A stretch of 64,000 bases of DNA from assembly GCF_013391765.2 (NCBI RefSeq), contig NZ_JACBGI020000002.1, positions 156,911 to 220,910 on the forward strand, written 5' to 3'. The notes under the pieces are model-generated. The model saw nothing but the letters and a program-made list of their open reading frames with translations. It was not told the origin of the DNA and searched no databases. This DNA is from Thiomicrorhabdus heinhorstiae (GTDB taxonomy: Bacteria; Pseudomonadota; Gammaproteobacteria; Thiomicrospirales; Thiomicrospiraceae). Position numbers and translations under genes: made by a program. Of the stretch, positions 29,051 to 39,405 are shown piece by piece (the stretch's first letter is position 1; each line of letters starts with the position of its first letter).

Positions 29051-30934
29051 TTAAATTGAAAGCTTTTCGACACGCTTGTTGCCATACATGATATTGATAA
29101 TGGCGCGCGTTCCTAAAATTGCGGTAAACATAGAGGTCAAGATCCCGATCGACAATGTAATCGCGAAGCCTTTAATCGGCCCGGTACCAAAACTGAACAA
29201 CACGACCGCCGCTAACAGCGTCGTGATATTCGCATCGGCAATCGTGACAAAAGCCTTCTCATAACCGGCATAAATCGCCGATTGCACTGAGCTGTTTTTC
29301 AGCTCCTCGCGAATCCGTTCGAAAATCAGTACATTGGCATCCACCGCCATACCGACCGTCAATACTATCCCGGCAATCCCCGGTAAAGTTAACGTCGCTT
29401 GCAGCATCGATAGAATTGCCACAATAATCACCAGGTTCAAGGTCAAAGCGACATTCGCGACCATACCGAATAACTTGTAACGCCATCCCATCAGAATCAA
29501 CACCAGAATAAAGCCGACGACAACCGACATAAATCCTTGATCGATATTGTCCTGACCCAGGCTAGGTCCGACAGTACGCTCTTCGACGATTTCCATCGGT
29601 GCGGCCAAAGCACCGGCACGTAACAACAAAGCTAAGTCCTGCGCTTCCTGGGGTGAATCCAAACCGGTAATCTGGAAGCGATCCGCAAACTGCCCACGAA
29701 TAACTGCCGCGTTAATAACGTCCTTAGTCGTAAAGCGTTTTTTAACTTTCTGACCATTCTCTTCGATGGTCTCTACCCGGTTTTCAATGTAAACCACGGC
29801 CATACGGTTGCCGACATTTTGTTTGGTGGTGGCCAGCATCTTGCGCCCGCCAGCTCCGTCCAATGTTACGCTGACCATCGATGAACCCTGCTGCGGATCA
29901 ATGCCCGATTGTGCGTTCACCACGTTTTCACCGCTTACAATCGTTCGGCGTTGCAACAGAATCGGCGTACCGTTACGGAAGTGGTATAACAGAGAACCAT
30001 TCGGAGCATAGCCGGTTTTTTCCGCTTGGTACGGGTCACCTTTCTCCTCGACCAGACGGAATTCCAGTGTAGCCGTTGCCCCCAGAATCTCTTTGGCTCG
30101 CGCTGTATCCTGCACACCAGGCAGCTGTACGACGATACGACGATCACCTTGCTGCTGAATCACCGGCTCGGCAACACCCAGCTCGTTAATACGGTTTCTT
30201 AAGGTCGTAATGTTCTGCTGCAAAGCGTACTTTTTAATCTCGGCGACCGTTTTATCCGTTAAGCGCATGGTGACCTTAGGCGCAGCCGAATCTTCAACCG
30301 AGCTTAAGATAAAGGTATCACTATACTGTCCGGCTAAAACCTGCATACCGGTTTTTTCGGTCTCAATATCCCGGAACTTGGCTTCCAAGCCGCCGTTTTC
30401 GACTTCTACACTCAGATAGCGTACTTTTGCATCTCTTAAAGCCGCTTTGACTTCGTCAATATAACGTTCGTAGGCTTTCTTCTCGGCCGCCTCCATATCG
30501 ACGTCCATCAAGAAATGCACCCCACCGCGCAAATCCAGCCCCAGATACATCGGTTGTGCACCCAAAGCCTGCAGCCAGGCCGGAGTCGCCGGAGCCAGGT
30601 TCAAAGCAACCACTGCTTGACGGCCCAACTCGTCTTTCAACAAGGATTTGGCTTTCAGCTGATCTTCGGTGTTCTTGAATCGAATCAGAAACTTACCGTT
30701 TTCAAACACACTCGACTTCACATCCAATTGTGCTTTCTGCAGGGTCTGCTCCACCTGCTTTTCGGTTTCGGCATTAAATACCACCGATTTTACCGGGGAA
30801 ATTTGTACCGCCGGATCATCACCGAACAAGTTCGGCATGGCATACAGAATACCGATCACCGTCGCCACTACCAGCAGTAGATATTTCCATGCCGGATATT
30901 GATTGGTAATCAATTTTTGTTGAGTTTGAAACAT
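29051..30934 (-). CDS. secD: Protein translocase subunit SecD
   Basis: A protein of about 627 residues with an N-terminal helix, a large periplasmic domain and a C-terminal block of five helices. Family signatures are Y-L-G-L-D-L-R-G-G-V-H-F near residue 110, R-N-R-I-N-E-L-G-V-A-E-P (about 230-241), and G-M-A-V-D-A-N-V-L-I-F-E-R-I-R-E-E in the membrane block, which includes the proton-path aspartate. The ATG at 30934 is preferred over the upstream in-frame start at 30964. It lies between yajC and secF. Confidence 0.96.
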   Translation of the reverse strand: MFQTQQKLITNQYPAWKYLLLVVATVIGILYAMPNLFGDDPAVQISPVKSVVFNAETEKQVEQTLQKAQLDVKSSVFENGKFLIRFKNTEDQLKAKSLLKDELGRQAVVALNLAPATPAWLQALGAQPMYLGLDLRGGVHFLMDVDMEAAEKKAYERYIDEVKAALRDAKVRYLSVEVENGGLEAKFRDIETEKTGMQVLAGQYSDTFILSSVEDSAAPKVTMRLTDKTVAEIKKYALQQNITTLRNRINELGVAEPVIQQQGDRRIVVQLPGVQDTARAKEILGATATLEFRLVEEKGDPYQAEKTGYAPNGSLLYHFRNGTPILLQRRTIVSGENVVNAQSGIDPQQGSSMVSVTLDGAGGRKMLATTKQNVGNRMAVVYIENRVETIEENGQKVKKRFTTKDVINAAVIRGQFADRFQITGLDSPQEAQDLALLLRAGALAAPMEIVEERTVGPSLGQDNIDQGFMSVVVGFILVLILMGWRYKLFGMVANVALTLNLVIIVAILSMLQATLTLPGIAGIVLTVGMAVDANVLIFERIREELKNSSVQSAIYAGYEKAFVTIADANITTLLAAVVLFSFGTGPIKGFAITLSIGILTSMFTAILGTRAIINIMYGNKRVEKLSI

Positions 30935-31001
30935 AGATTCGATTCCATTCACTTCGATCAACAAGCTGTTTATGCAAGTAAACCAGCTTGCTTAAAAACG
31001 A

Positions 31002-31021
31002 CAAAAGGGGCAAATGCCCCT
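31002..31021 (-). terminator. Intra-operon hairpin between yajC and secD
   Basis: A 6-bp stem AGGGGC/GCCCCT with a four-base loop (31006-31021), followed on the minus strand by TTTTGTCG. It lies about 20 bases after the yajC stop and before secD, so it would be a partial terminator or a transcript-processing/stability site, leaving more yajC than secDF message. Confidence 0.55.
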
Positions 31022-31040
31022 CTTCTTAACCGTTCGCCGA

Positions 31041-31370
31041 TTATTCGCCTTTTAGCGTTCCTTTCGGAAGCAAACGCGCAATATTTTGACGCTCGATCTT
31101 AACGACAACATTGTCGGCAATTTCTACGTCGCAGAAATTATCGCTGATCTCGCGAATCTTACCGCCAAGACCACCGTAAGTAACCACTTCATCACCTTTC
31201 TTCAGCGCTTCAACCAAAGCTTTGTGTTCTTTTACTTTCTTTTGTTGCGGACGGATCAACAAGAAATAGAAAATAACAAATAACAAAACCAGAGGAATCA
31301 AACCTTCCCAACCGCCACCTTGGGCCGCTGCACCACCTTCGGCTAGAGCATCGCTAATAAAAAAGCTCAT
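31041..31370 (-). CDS. yajC: Preprotein translocase accessory subunit YajC
   Basis: A 109-residue protein with one membrane helix (about residues 25-41) followed by the strongly conserved R-P-Q-Q-K-K-V-K-E-H block and a small SH3-like domain (G-D-E-V-V-T-Y-G-G-L-x-G). YajC associates with SecDF and AcrB. A good ribosome site (TTTAGGAG) precedes the ATG. It is the gene between tgt and secD, as in E. coli. Confidence 0.95.
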   Translation of the reverse strand: MSFFISDALAEGGAAAQGGGWEGLIPLVLLFVIFYFLLIRPQQKKVKEHKALVEALKKGDEVVTYGGLGGKIREISDNFCDVEIADNVVVKIERQNIARLLPKGTLKGE

Positions 31371-31473
31371 CGTGTTCTCCTAAAGACAATATTTATAATA
31401 TTCAAAAAACGGATCGCTGTATTTTGGCACAGCTTAACTTAAAAATCTCAAAAAATTCGGCTTGATCGACAAT

Positions 31474-33652
<2,179 letters not shown>

Positions 33653-33872
33653 AAAACCTACCTTACTTTGACTGAAGCAGTTTCATTCAACCAGCCAATA
33701 AAATTCAAAGGGCGCTTATTTTCACTGATTGTTCGTGTGTTTTCAAGCATTTACCCTTTTTAAAACCTTTCCCAGTACGTAAATCCAAACATGCAACCGA
33801 GCCCTCATTTGGCTTTCGTCATATACATGATCGAATCAGGGGTAAATTTTACAGTTTTTTAAATAAGCGCTA

Positions 33873-33901
33873 TTGACAAGCCTTACCCCCGTCACTAAAA
33901 T
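33873..33901 (+). promoter_or_regulatory. Promoter of the tRNA-Leu/tRNA-Val unit
   Basis: TTGACA (33873-33878, perfect) and TAAAAT (33896-33901) are separated by the ideal 17 bases, ending 20 bases before the tRNA-Leu gene. No promoter of this quality is visible before tRNA-Val, so the two tRNAs are probably co-transcribed. Confidence 0.85.
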
Positions 33902-33921
33902 ACGCCCCCACAAGGTACAGC

Positions 33922-34008
33922 GCCAGTGTGATGAAATTGGTAGACATGACGGATTCAAAATCCGTTGGTGGTGACACCGTGGCGGTTCGAGTCCGCCCAC
34001 TGGTACCA
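33922..34008 (+). tRNA. tRNA-Leu (anticodon CAA)
   Basis: An 87-base class II tRNA including an encoded CCA end. The acceptor stem GCCAGTG pairs with CACTGGT (first pair G-U). The anticodon stem ACGGA/TCCGT closes the loop TTCAAAA, with anticodon CAA read at its centre, which decodes UUG. A long variable arm (GGTGGTGACACC-like) precedes the T-arm with GGTTCGAGTCC. Confidence 0.96.
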
Positions 34009-34044
34009 TTACTTTTTATAGGCATTCGCCTAACATTCTATTTT

Positions 34045-34121
34045 ACGACCGTAGCTCAGTTGGTTAGAGCACCACCTTGACATGGTGGGGGTCGGTGGTT
34101 CGAGTCCACTCGGTCGTACCA
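34045..34121 (+). tRNA. tRNA-Val (anticodon GAC)
   Basis: A 77-base tRNA with encoded CCA. The acceptor stem ACGACCG pairs with CGGTCGT. The anticodon stem CCACC/GGTGG closes the loop TTGACAT, anticodon GAC, which decodes GUC and GUU. D-arm GCTCAGTTGGTTAGAGC and T-arm GGTTCGAGTCC are standard. It lies 36 bases after tRNA-Leu. Confidence 0.96.
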
Positions 34122-34620
34122 ATTTTTTGAAAACTAATTAATTACAGTTATTCTGTCGAACATTAATTATTTTCAATTTCCGCCAGACAGCAAATCAACG
34201 TATTTGTGATCCCGGTTAATTTTCCAAAAACAATACCACTCCATTAAATACTTTGCCCTCCCGAGCAAACCCAGCCATTTCTCTTTCTTAAGCTTTTATG
34301 CGACTCACTGTCCGAACTTAAGCACCATAACTTTGCCCGATCGGCAAGATGAACATAAACCTGCCTCCTCCCTGCGAACAGTGATAAGCGCTCTCGATAC
34401 GCTCCATGGCAGCACCGGTAAAACTTCCGACGGGGCGGTTCTAAATATAAGGTGGCGACATAGCCAAAATAGCGTTTAACAGTCTCCACATTAAGGAATT
34501 CTCCATAAAATATTCATGACTTAGTACGATAGGTATCAGGGTTATATATTATATTTACCCAAAACCTGAGATCACCCTCATTAAAAATCAATACCAAGAT
34601 ATTAGCTGAGTCCCCACATA
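34122..34620. other. Intergenic stretch without a supported gene
   Basis: About 500 bases between tRNA-Val and the parvulin gene. A minus-strand open frame of 81 codons (34244-34489) has many Cys/Arg/Tyr residues, no ribosome site of note and no recognisable family. The last 120 bases are AT-rich (TATATATTATATTT near 34545) and probably hold the parvulin promoter. No tRNA-linked integrase, repeat or attachment site is seen. Confidence 0.5.
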
Positions 34621-35403
34621 ATGAATAAACACCCAAAATTCCAATCCGCCCTGCTTGGCCTGATGCTTCTGTCTGCCAGCTCAATGAGTATGGCAGCAGA
34701 TGCCGTAACCGTTAACGGCGTAAAAATTCCTGATTCACTTGTTGAGAGCTATATCCAGCAGCTCCCACCAGAAAAAAGAATGAACAAAGACGAGGTAATC
34801 AACGAATTAATCATCCGCCAACTGCTGGTTCAAGATGCTGAAAAAAAAGGCTTAGACAAAAGTCCTCAGGTGCAAGAAAAAATTCAACAGGTCACAAACA
34901 ATATTCTTGTGAGCGAAGCTGTGAAAGCCTATCAACAGACACACCCGATTACCGAAACGGAATTAAAAGAAGCCTACAAGGAAATCATGCCGCAACTTGA
35001 AGCCTCCAGGCATGAATACCATGCAAGCCACATTTTAGTTAAAACCGAAGATGAAGCCAAAGCGCTCATCGACGAATTGAAAAAAGGGGCCGACTTTACT
35101 CAACTGGCAAAAGACAGGTCTACCGGTCCATCGGCGAAAAACGGCGGAGAACTTGGTTGGTTTAAAGCGAATCAAATGGTTCCGGAATTTACAAGTGCCG
35201 TCGCAAAATTGAACAAAGGTGAATACACCACCTCTCCTGTGCAAACTCAATTTGGCTGGCACGTCATTAAACTTGAAGACACTCGGAGCGACGAGCTGCC
35301 GACTCTAGAGAAAATCAAACCTCAGCTGACCAGGTTCATCGAACAGAAGAATATTCAAGAGTATATTCAATCCTTACAATCCCAAGCTAAGATTACCAAG
35401 TAA
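34621..35403 (+). CDS. Periplasmic parvulin-type peptidyl-prolyl isomerase
   Basis: A 260-residue protein with a signal peptide (cleavage after S-M-A-A, about residue 26), a SurA/PrsA-like N-terminal helical domain (about 30-130), and one parvulin domain (about 137-232) with the hallmarks A-S-H-I-L-V-K, G-G-E-L-G-W-F and F-G-W-H-V-I-K-L. Such proteins assist folding of exported and outer-membrane proteins. It has one isomerase domain, unlike SurA (two), and no membrane anchor, unlike PpiD. It is transcribed alone and convergent with the small gene at 35725. Confidence 0.9.
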   Translation: MNKHPKFQSALLGLMLLSASSMSMAADAVTVNGVKIPDSLVESYIQQLPPEKRMNKDEVINELIIRQLLVQDAEKKGLDKSPQVQEKIQQVTNNILVSEAVKAYQQTHPITETELKEAYKEIMPQLEASRHEYHASHILVKTEDEAKALIDELKKGADFTQLAKDRSTGPSAKNGGELGWFKANQMVPEFTSAVAKLNKGEYTTSPVQTQFGWHVIKLEDTRSDELPTLEKIKPQLTRFIEQKNIQEYIQSLQSQAKITK

Positions 35404-35724
35404 ACCTTTCTTTCATTTCCTCTGCCATGACTCAGTATCGGGTCATGGGTTTCCTAATCTGGCTTCCCCGAGAAATCACTCTAAAAACCACCCAATACAT
35501 AAAACGACGCTTCAGATCCCAGCAATCGAGCCCCCTTTCAGAAAAAGCAGGCTGTCCTGAGAAAGCAAAACTGATAACTTTTTAGGAGAGTTTTTGATCT
35601 CCGTATTTTGGGCAATGCAGAAATACAACACTGAAAACAACTGAATTGGCCCTTGTGCCAATAAACAAAAAAGCCGCTAAATAGCGACTTTTTATAAATT
35701 CTCACGTCATCTCAAACACGCGAA
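35404..35724. other. Intergenic stretch with hairpins only
   Basis: About 320 bases between the convergent parvulin and small yjbE-like genes. A 7-bp inverted repeat CCATGAC/GTCATGG (35425-35431 and 35442-35448, ten-base loop) lies just after the parvulin stop and may be a weak terminator. A second small stem GGAGA/TCTCC surrounds a T-rich loop near 35584-35601. No open frame here is convincing. Confidence 0.45.
35667..35694 (-). terminator. Terminator of the orphan yjbE-like gene
   Basis: On the minus strand AAAAAG-T-CGCT, a short A/T loop, then AGCG-G-CTTTTTT (one T-G wobble), about 30 bases after the stop of the 35725 gene. A/T tracts on both sides allow function in either direction. Confidence 0.75.
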
Positions 35725-35958
35725 TTAATCTGTCGTACCAGTGGTCCCATTTGCTTCATCGTTTGCGGCTTCAACTGCCCATATCACTGCGGCCGTCAAG
35801 CCGATACCAATCAACGTCGCCCCCGCCGTTCCTAAACCGGCTCCCCCGGCAGCAGCAGCCTGCTGAGTCGCCGTCCCCGGAACATACTCATCTTGTGCAA
35901 ACGCACTCTGCGTACCGATCATCATTAAAAGTAAACTCATACCTATTATTTTTTTCAT
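35725..35958 (-). CDS. Small secreted Gly/Ala/Thr-rich protein, YjbE/GfcA-like (orphan)
   Basis: A 77-residue protein with a signal peptide (cleavage near A-F-A-Q, about residue 22), an Ala/Gly-rich middle with one hydrophobic segment (about 38-65), and a tail ending G-T-T-G-T-T-D. This matches the layout of the gene at 63661, whose tail is G-T-T-G-T-V-D and which heads the yjbEFGH operon. E. coli YjbE/GfcA are similar small Thr-rich secreted proteins of unknown function. A very strong ribosome site (GAGGAGGAG) precedes the ATG, and the promoter boxes match those of the 63661 gene. No polysaccharide genes adjoin it. The function is unknown; homology to YjbE is inferred from layout. Confidence 0.75.
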   Translation of the reverse strand: MKKIIGMSLLLMMIGTQSAFAQDEYVPGTATQQAAAAGGAGLGTAGATLIGIGLTAAVIWAVEAANDEANGTTGTTD

Positions 35959-35991
35959 CGCTCCTCCTCAACTAACAAGATAGCGATAATC

Positions 35992-36020
35992 ATTATTCCT
36001 TATTTAATACTAAAAGTAAA
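35992..36020 (-). promoter_or_regulatory. Promoter of the orphan yjbE-like gene
   Basis: On the minus strand TTTACT (plus 36015-36020), a 17-base spacer, then AATAAT (35992-35997), about 33 bases before the start codon. The same boxes, in the extended forms TTTACTTTT and GAATAATGA, occur before the paralogue at 63873 with a 16-base spacer. Confidence 0.6.
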
Positions 36021-36189
36021 AACTCCGCGGACACCGGAGCCTCAATCAAAGTCTTAATCAAAAAACAATCGACACAAAAAATAAACCCAACATAGCATTT
36101 AAAACCACCCCTTCAAGCACCTAATCATTTTGTGTTTTAAAGCACGGAATTCAAACGTCACAAAAATGCAATTTTTTTCTAAAAAACTG

Positions 36190-36217
36190 TTGCAAACCCT
36201 AAATTTCTCCCTATAAT
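36190..36217 (+). promoter_or_regulatory. Promoter of tRNA-Asn
   Basis: TTGCAA (36190-36195) and a perfect TATAAT (36212-36217) with a 16-base spacer, ending 35 bases before the tRNA-Asn gene. About 290 bases between the small gene and this tRNA hold no other feature apart from the two promoters. Confidence 0.75.
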
Positions 36218-36252
36218 ACGCACACATCAAGCGACTAGCTTGAACGGACTAT

Positions 36253-36328
36253 TCCCCAATAGTTCAGTTGGTAGAACACCGGACTGTTAATCCGTATGTC
36301 CCTGGTTCGAGTCCAGGTTGGGGAGCCA
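36253..36328 (+). tRNA. tRNA-Asn (anticodon GTT)
   Basis: A 76-base tRNA with encoded CCA. The acceptor stem TCCCCAA pairs with TTGGGGA, the anticodon stem CGGAC..TCCG closes a loop with GTT at the centre, and the T-arm has GGTTCGAGTCC. It has its own promoter and terminator and decodes AAC/AAU. GTT-anticodon tRNAs are substrates for the queuosine enzymes Tgt and QueA encoded nearby. Confidence 0.97.
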
Positions 36329-36334
36329 AATACT

Positions 36335-36372
36335 AAAAAGCCGGGTTTGAAATATCAAACCCGGCTTTTTTA
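36335..36372. terminator. Terminator of tRNA-Asn
   Basis: A long perfect stem AAAAAGCCGGGTTTGA/TCAAACCCGGCTTTTT with a four-base loop, followed by further T. It begins 7 bases after the tRNA end. The A/T flanks allow it to end the convergent ompA-like gene (stop at 36431) as well. Confidence 0.93.
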
Positions 36373-36430
36373 TTTACCGAAATCTTATTCAAAAACGACG
36401 CCTAAACGTCGCTTTCTATTGCACTCTTAA

Positions 36431-37057
36431 TCAATCCAGTAAAGCAAGCTCTACACGGCGATTTTGCGCTCGACCTTCCGGCGTAGAATTATCGGCAACC
36501 GGATTTGACTCACCTTCACCAACTGCAGCCATACGCTCAGCCGCAATACCCTTGGAAACTAAATACGCTTTTACCGCATCGGCACGTTTTTGCGATAGCT
36601 CCATATTATATGCTTCACTACCCTGGCTATCCGTATAACCTTGGATCGCTAAACTCTTTTGCGGATGGTTTTGCATATATTCTGCATAAGCATCTAACTT
36701 GGTTTTAGCGTCGTCAGTCAGCTCAGCCTTATCCAGAGCAAAGAAACCGACAAAAGCCGCTGGCGCATCTTCAACGACTACCGTTTCAACGACAATCGGT
36801 TCTGGCTCAGGTTTCTGTTGGACAACAGGCTTAGGCTCTACCTTGGCAACCGGCTTCGCTTCCGGCTCTCCACCGCATGCTTCGCTATCCTTAACCCAGT
36901 TGCTGTTGCGTACACAACCACCGAACTGATCTCGAACAACCTGCCCGTTTGAGTCTAAGACATAACCGGAGTCGCTGTTAGCCGCCTGAGCAGGCGCATT
37001 CAAAAAGACAGCGGATAATGCTGCTACCGGCAAAAACACGGCAATAGACTTTTTCAT
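36431..37057 (-). CDS. OmpA-family outer-membrane/cell-wall-binding protein
   Basis: A protein of about 208 residues: signal peptide (cleavage after A-Q-A-A), a short N-terminal module (V-L-D-S-N-G-Q-V-V-R-D ... G-G-C-V-R) with two cysteines, a Pro/Glu/Val/Lys-rich linker (about residues 66-98), and a C-terminal OmpA-like peptidoglycan-binding domain (about 100-208) with G-Y-T-D-S-Q-G-S and N-R-R-V-E-L. No N-terminal eight-strand barrel is present. The frame extends to 37084; the ATG at 37057 follows AAGGAAAA and starts the signal peptide. Such proteins help anchor the envelope; the exact role is unknown. Confidence 0.9.
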   Translation of the reverse strand: MKKSIAVFLPVAALSAVFLNAPAQAANSDSGYVLDSNGQVVRDQFGGCVRNSNWVKDSEACGGEPEAKPVAKVEPKPVVQQKPEPEPIVVETVVVEDAPAAFVGFFALDKAELTDDAKTKLDAYAEYMQNHPQKSLAIQGYTDSQGSEAYNMELSQKRADAVKAYLVSKGIAAERMAAVGEGESNPVADNSTPEGRAQNRRVELALLD

Positions 37058-37232
37058 ATTTATTTTCCTTTTATCTGTTTCCAATTGAGCCTGTTATATG
37101 AATGCCAGCCCGAACCTCTCTTGTAATTCGCGCCGATTAGGCCTAAGTTTCACTGTAGCTTAAAATATGGAATCAGGTCTAGTGTACTGTTTGAAAAATT
37201 TATGACGAGTTTTTGATGACTACATAAAAGAA

Positions 37233-37263
37233 AACCCCAAAATTGTTTATCAATTTTGGGGTT
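37233..37263 (-). terminator. Terminator of the chemoreceptor gene
   Basis: A perfect 13-bp inverted repeat AACCCCAAAATTG/CAATTTTGGGGTT with a five-base loop, followed on the minus strand by TTCTTTTATG. It lies 31 bases after the receptor stop and ends its transcript before the ompA-like gene. Confidence 0.88.
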
Positions 37264-37293
37264 AAGTATCGCTTTTAGCACTTTAGAAAGAGA

Positions 37294-39141
37294 TTAAAAC
37301 TCTTCCCATTCGTCAGTGACTTCGCTTCTGCTAGCTGCGGCCGGTTTTGCAGTGCGAATACGAGGCACTTCTTCGACTTCAATCCGCTTTGGGCGAGGAA
37401 GTTCGACTGGAGATTTTTCCTGATGTCTGCGCCCTTTAACCTCTTCCACATAACGACTGGAAATTTCGAAGTTCTTCATTTGATCGACCAGCTCAAGAGA
37501 TTGCTGTTCAATCCCCGCAGCACTGTGAGCCGACTCTTCCACCAGAATGGCATTTTCCTGAGTATTTTGATCAAGTGAAGCAATCGCCTGGTTCAGTTGC
37601 TCAACACCTTGAGCCTGCTCGTTAGAGGAAGCCGCTATTTCAGAAACGATTTCAGTCACTTGTTGAATTGCATGATTGATTTCACTCAGGGACTCGCCGG
37701 AGTTTTGCGCCAGTTTGGTTCCCAATTGAATTTTATCAACCGACTGATCAATCAAAGATTTAATATCTTTTGCCGCTTCGGCGGATTTTCCTGCTAAAGC
37801 ACGAACTTCTCCAGCGACTACCGCAAACCCACGACCGTGTTCTCCGGCTCTTGCCGCTTCTACCGCGGCATTCAACGCCAATAAATTGGTTTGGAAAGCA
37901 ATAGAGTCAATCAAGCCGATAATCTGCTCAATCTGTGCCGACGAGTCTTTAATCTGCTCCATAGCTTCGATGGTTTGCTTCATGACTTCTGCGCCCTGCT
38001 GAGTTTTTTGCGAAGCGCTGATAGTCAAGTCATTTGCCTGCTGAGCGTTAGAAGCATTGTTGCGCACCGCTGCGGTCATCTCTTCCATCGTCGCGGCCGT
38101 CTCTTCGATTGAAGCCGCCTGCTGTTGAATTCGGCTCGACAGATCACTGTTGCGCTGCGCAGTCGCCTGAGTATCTTTGGCAATATCTTCAATCGCTACG
38201 TTAACCTGAGCAAGAATACTCGACAAATTATCCATTGAGGTATTAATTGCGTCTTTCATCGCCCCCAGACCACCTTCGTAGGCGCCGTCGACTCGGCTGG
38301 TCAGATCCCCTGCCGATAGTCGCATAACCACTGCGGAAATATTGTCATTGGCATCTTGGATGGCCGAAGACATATTATTAATCTGCAAGCCTAAATCATG
38401 AATAAAACCGTCCAGTGCAGAAACATCAATTTGTTCGCCAAGGTGACCGATCGCCGCACGTTCAACCATGACTTTCAAATTTTCTTCAACATCACGCTGC
38501 ATTTTTTCCAGCTTCACCTGCTCGGAAACATCTTTCCACTCCGTGACAAAACCGTCGCGCTTGCCGTCCTTACCCCACAAAGGATTAACAATAATACGCA
38601 GGTGCAATTCACCCAAAATAAGATTTGCAGTGTAGGTTTCTGTCAGGTTCGCTAACAGTTTTCTTTGGTGGGCGGGATTAACATGGAAAATATCAATATT
38701 TTTACCAATCAATTCATCAGCGACAAAATGCGGCAGCATTTTTTGAATATCTACTTCAACTTTCTTCAACGTCTTTAGGATTGACGGATTCATGTAGGTG
38801 ATATTTAAATCCTCGTCAGCAAGCATGATATTGGACTCGTCCTGATCAACGACCGTTTTTATGCTATCTACGAATGCCAGCTCTTTTTGCAATTCCTGAG
38901 AGTCTTTTACGGTAATATCCAAAACTTGATTAAAAGGTTCAACTACGTTTGGTTTAAGGAACAATTCAATCGATAACCAATGAAATATGGCTAAAAAACC
39001 GACTAATACCGCTACGCCTACAATTTGTGAACTTCCGGTAGCCCCAATCAAAAACAAACCGATGACACCTACCAAAATAGAAACCAATAAATAGCTGTAA
39101 AAATATTTATTGGCAATTTTCCCTGTGATTGGTTTCGACAT
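37294..39141 (-). CDS. PAS-containing methyl-accepting chemotaxis protein
   Basis: A protein of about 615 residues. Two close membrane helices (about residues 15-60) have almost no periplasmic loop, so the input is intracellular: a PAS-like domain (about 85-215, with [13 protein letters not shown]). A HAMP-like segment and the MCP signalling hairpin follow, with the conserved tip [24 protein letters not shown]. The C-terminus ends in E-W-E-E-F, matching the x-W-x-x-F pentapeptide that docks CheR/CheB. The open frame reaches 39300, but the ATG at 39141 follows GGGAGAT and starts before the first helix. No other che gene is nearby. The ligand is unknown; energy or redox taxis is possible. Confidence 0.92.
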   Translation of the reverse strand: MSKPITGKIANKYFYSYLLVSILVGVIGLFLIGATGSSQIVGVAVLVGFLAIFHWLSIELFLKPNVVEPFNQVLDITVKDSQELQKELAFVDSIKTVVDQDESNIMLADEDLNITYMNPSILKTLKKVEVDIQKMLPHFVADELIGKNIDIFHVNPAHQRKLLANLTETYTANLILGELHLRIIVNPLWGKDGKRDGFVTEWKDVSEQVKLEKMQRDVEENLKVMVERAAIGHLGEQIDVSALDGFIHDLGLQINNMSSAIQDANDNISAVVMRLSAGDLTSRVDGAYEGGLGAMKDAINTSMDNLSSILAQVNVAIEDIAKDTQATAQRNSDLSSRIQQQAASIEETAATMEEMTAAVRNNASNAQQANDLTISASQKTQQGAEVMKQTIEAMEQIKDSSAQIEQIIGLIDSIAFQTNLLALNAAVEAARAGEHGRGFAVVAGEVRALAGKSAEAAKDIKSLIDQSVDKIQLGTKLAQNSGESLSEINHAIQQVTEIVSEIAASSNEQAQGVEQLNQAIASLDQNTQENAILVEESAHSAAGIEQQSLELVDQMKNFEISSRYVEEVKGRRHQEKSPVELPRPKRIEVEEVPRIRTAKPAAASRSEVTDEWEEF

Positions 39142-39405
39142 AATATATCTCCCATACCTTAAAATAGAGCCGCCCAACTTTTCTATCAAACACGTCAGTT
39201 GAGTAATTGCAGATTCATTCAATCTACAATTGTTTTCGGCATGGTTTGCGAATCCTAAATCTTTTTTTAACCCCATCCTTAAAAAGTTATTCCAAATCAA
39301 GGTGAGAAAAATCGAAATAATAGCTTCACATTTCTCTAAAAAATATGTTTAAAATGGATGCGTAATTAAGTAAAAGAACACACAAGAAAACTCGCAGAAA
39401 TAACT

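Noticed and set aside
34244..34489. 81-codon minus-strand open frame as a gene
   Set aside because: No family match by eye, unusual Cys/Arg/Tyr content and no convincing ribosome site; treated as intergenic, though listed as a region to check.
33922..36328. Integration sites at the tRNA-Leu, tRNA-Val or tRNA-Asn genes
   Set aside because: No integrase, no partial tRNA 3' repeats and ordinary neighbouring genes; the tRNAs look undisturbed.
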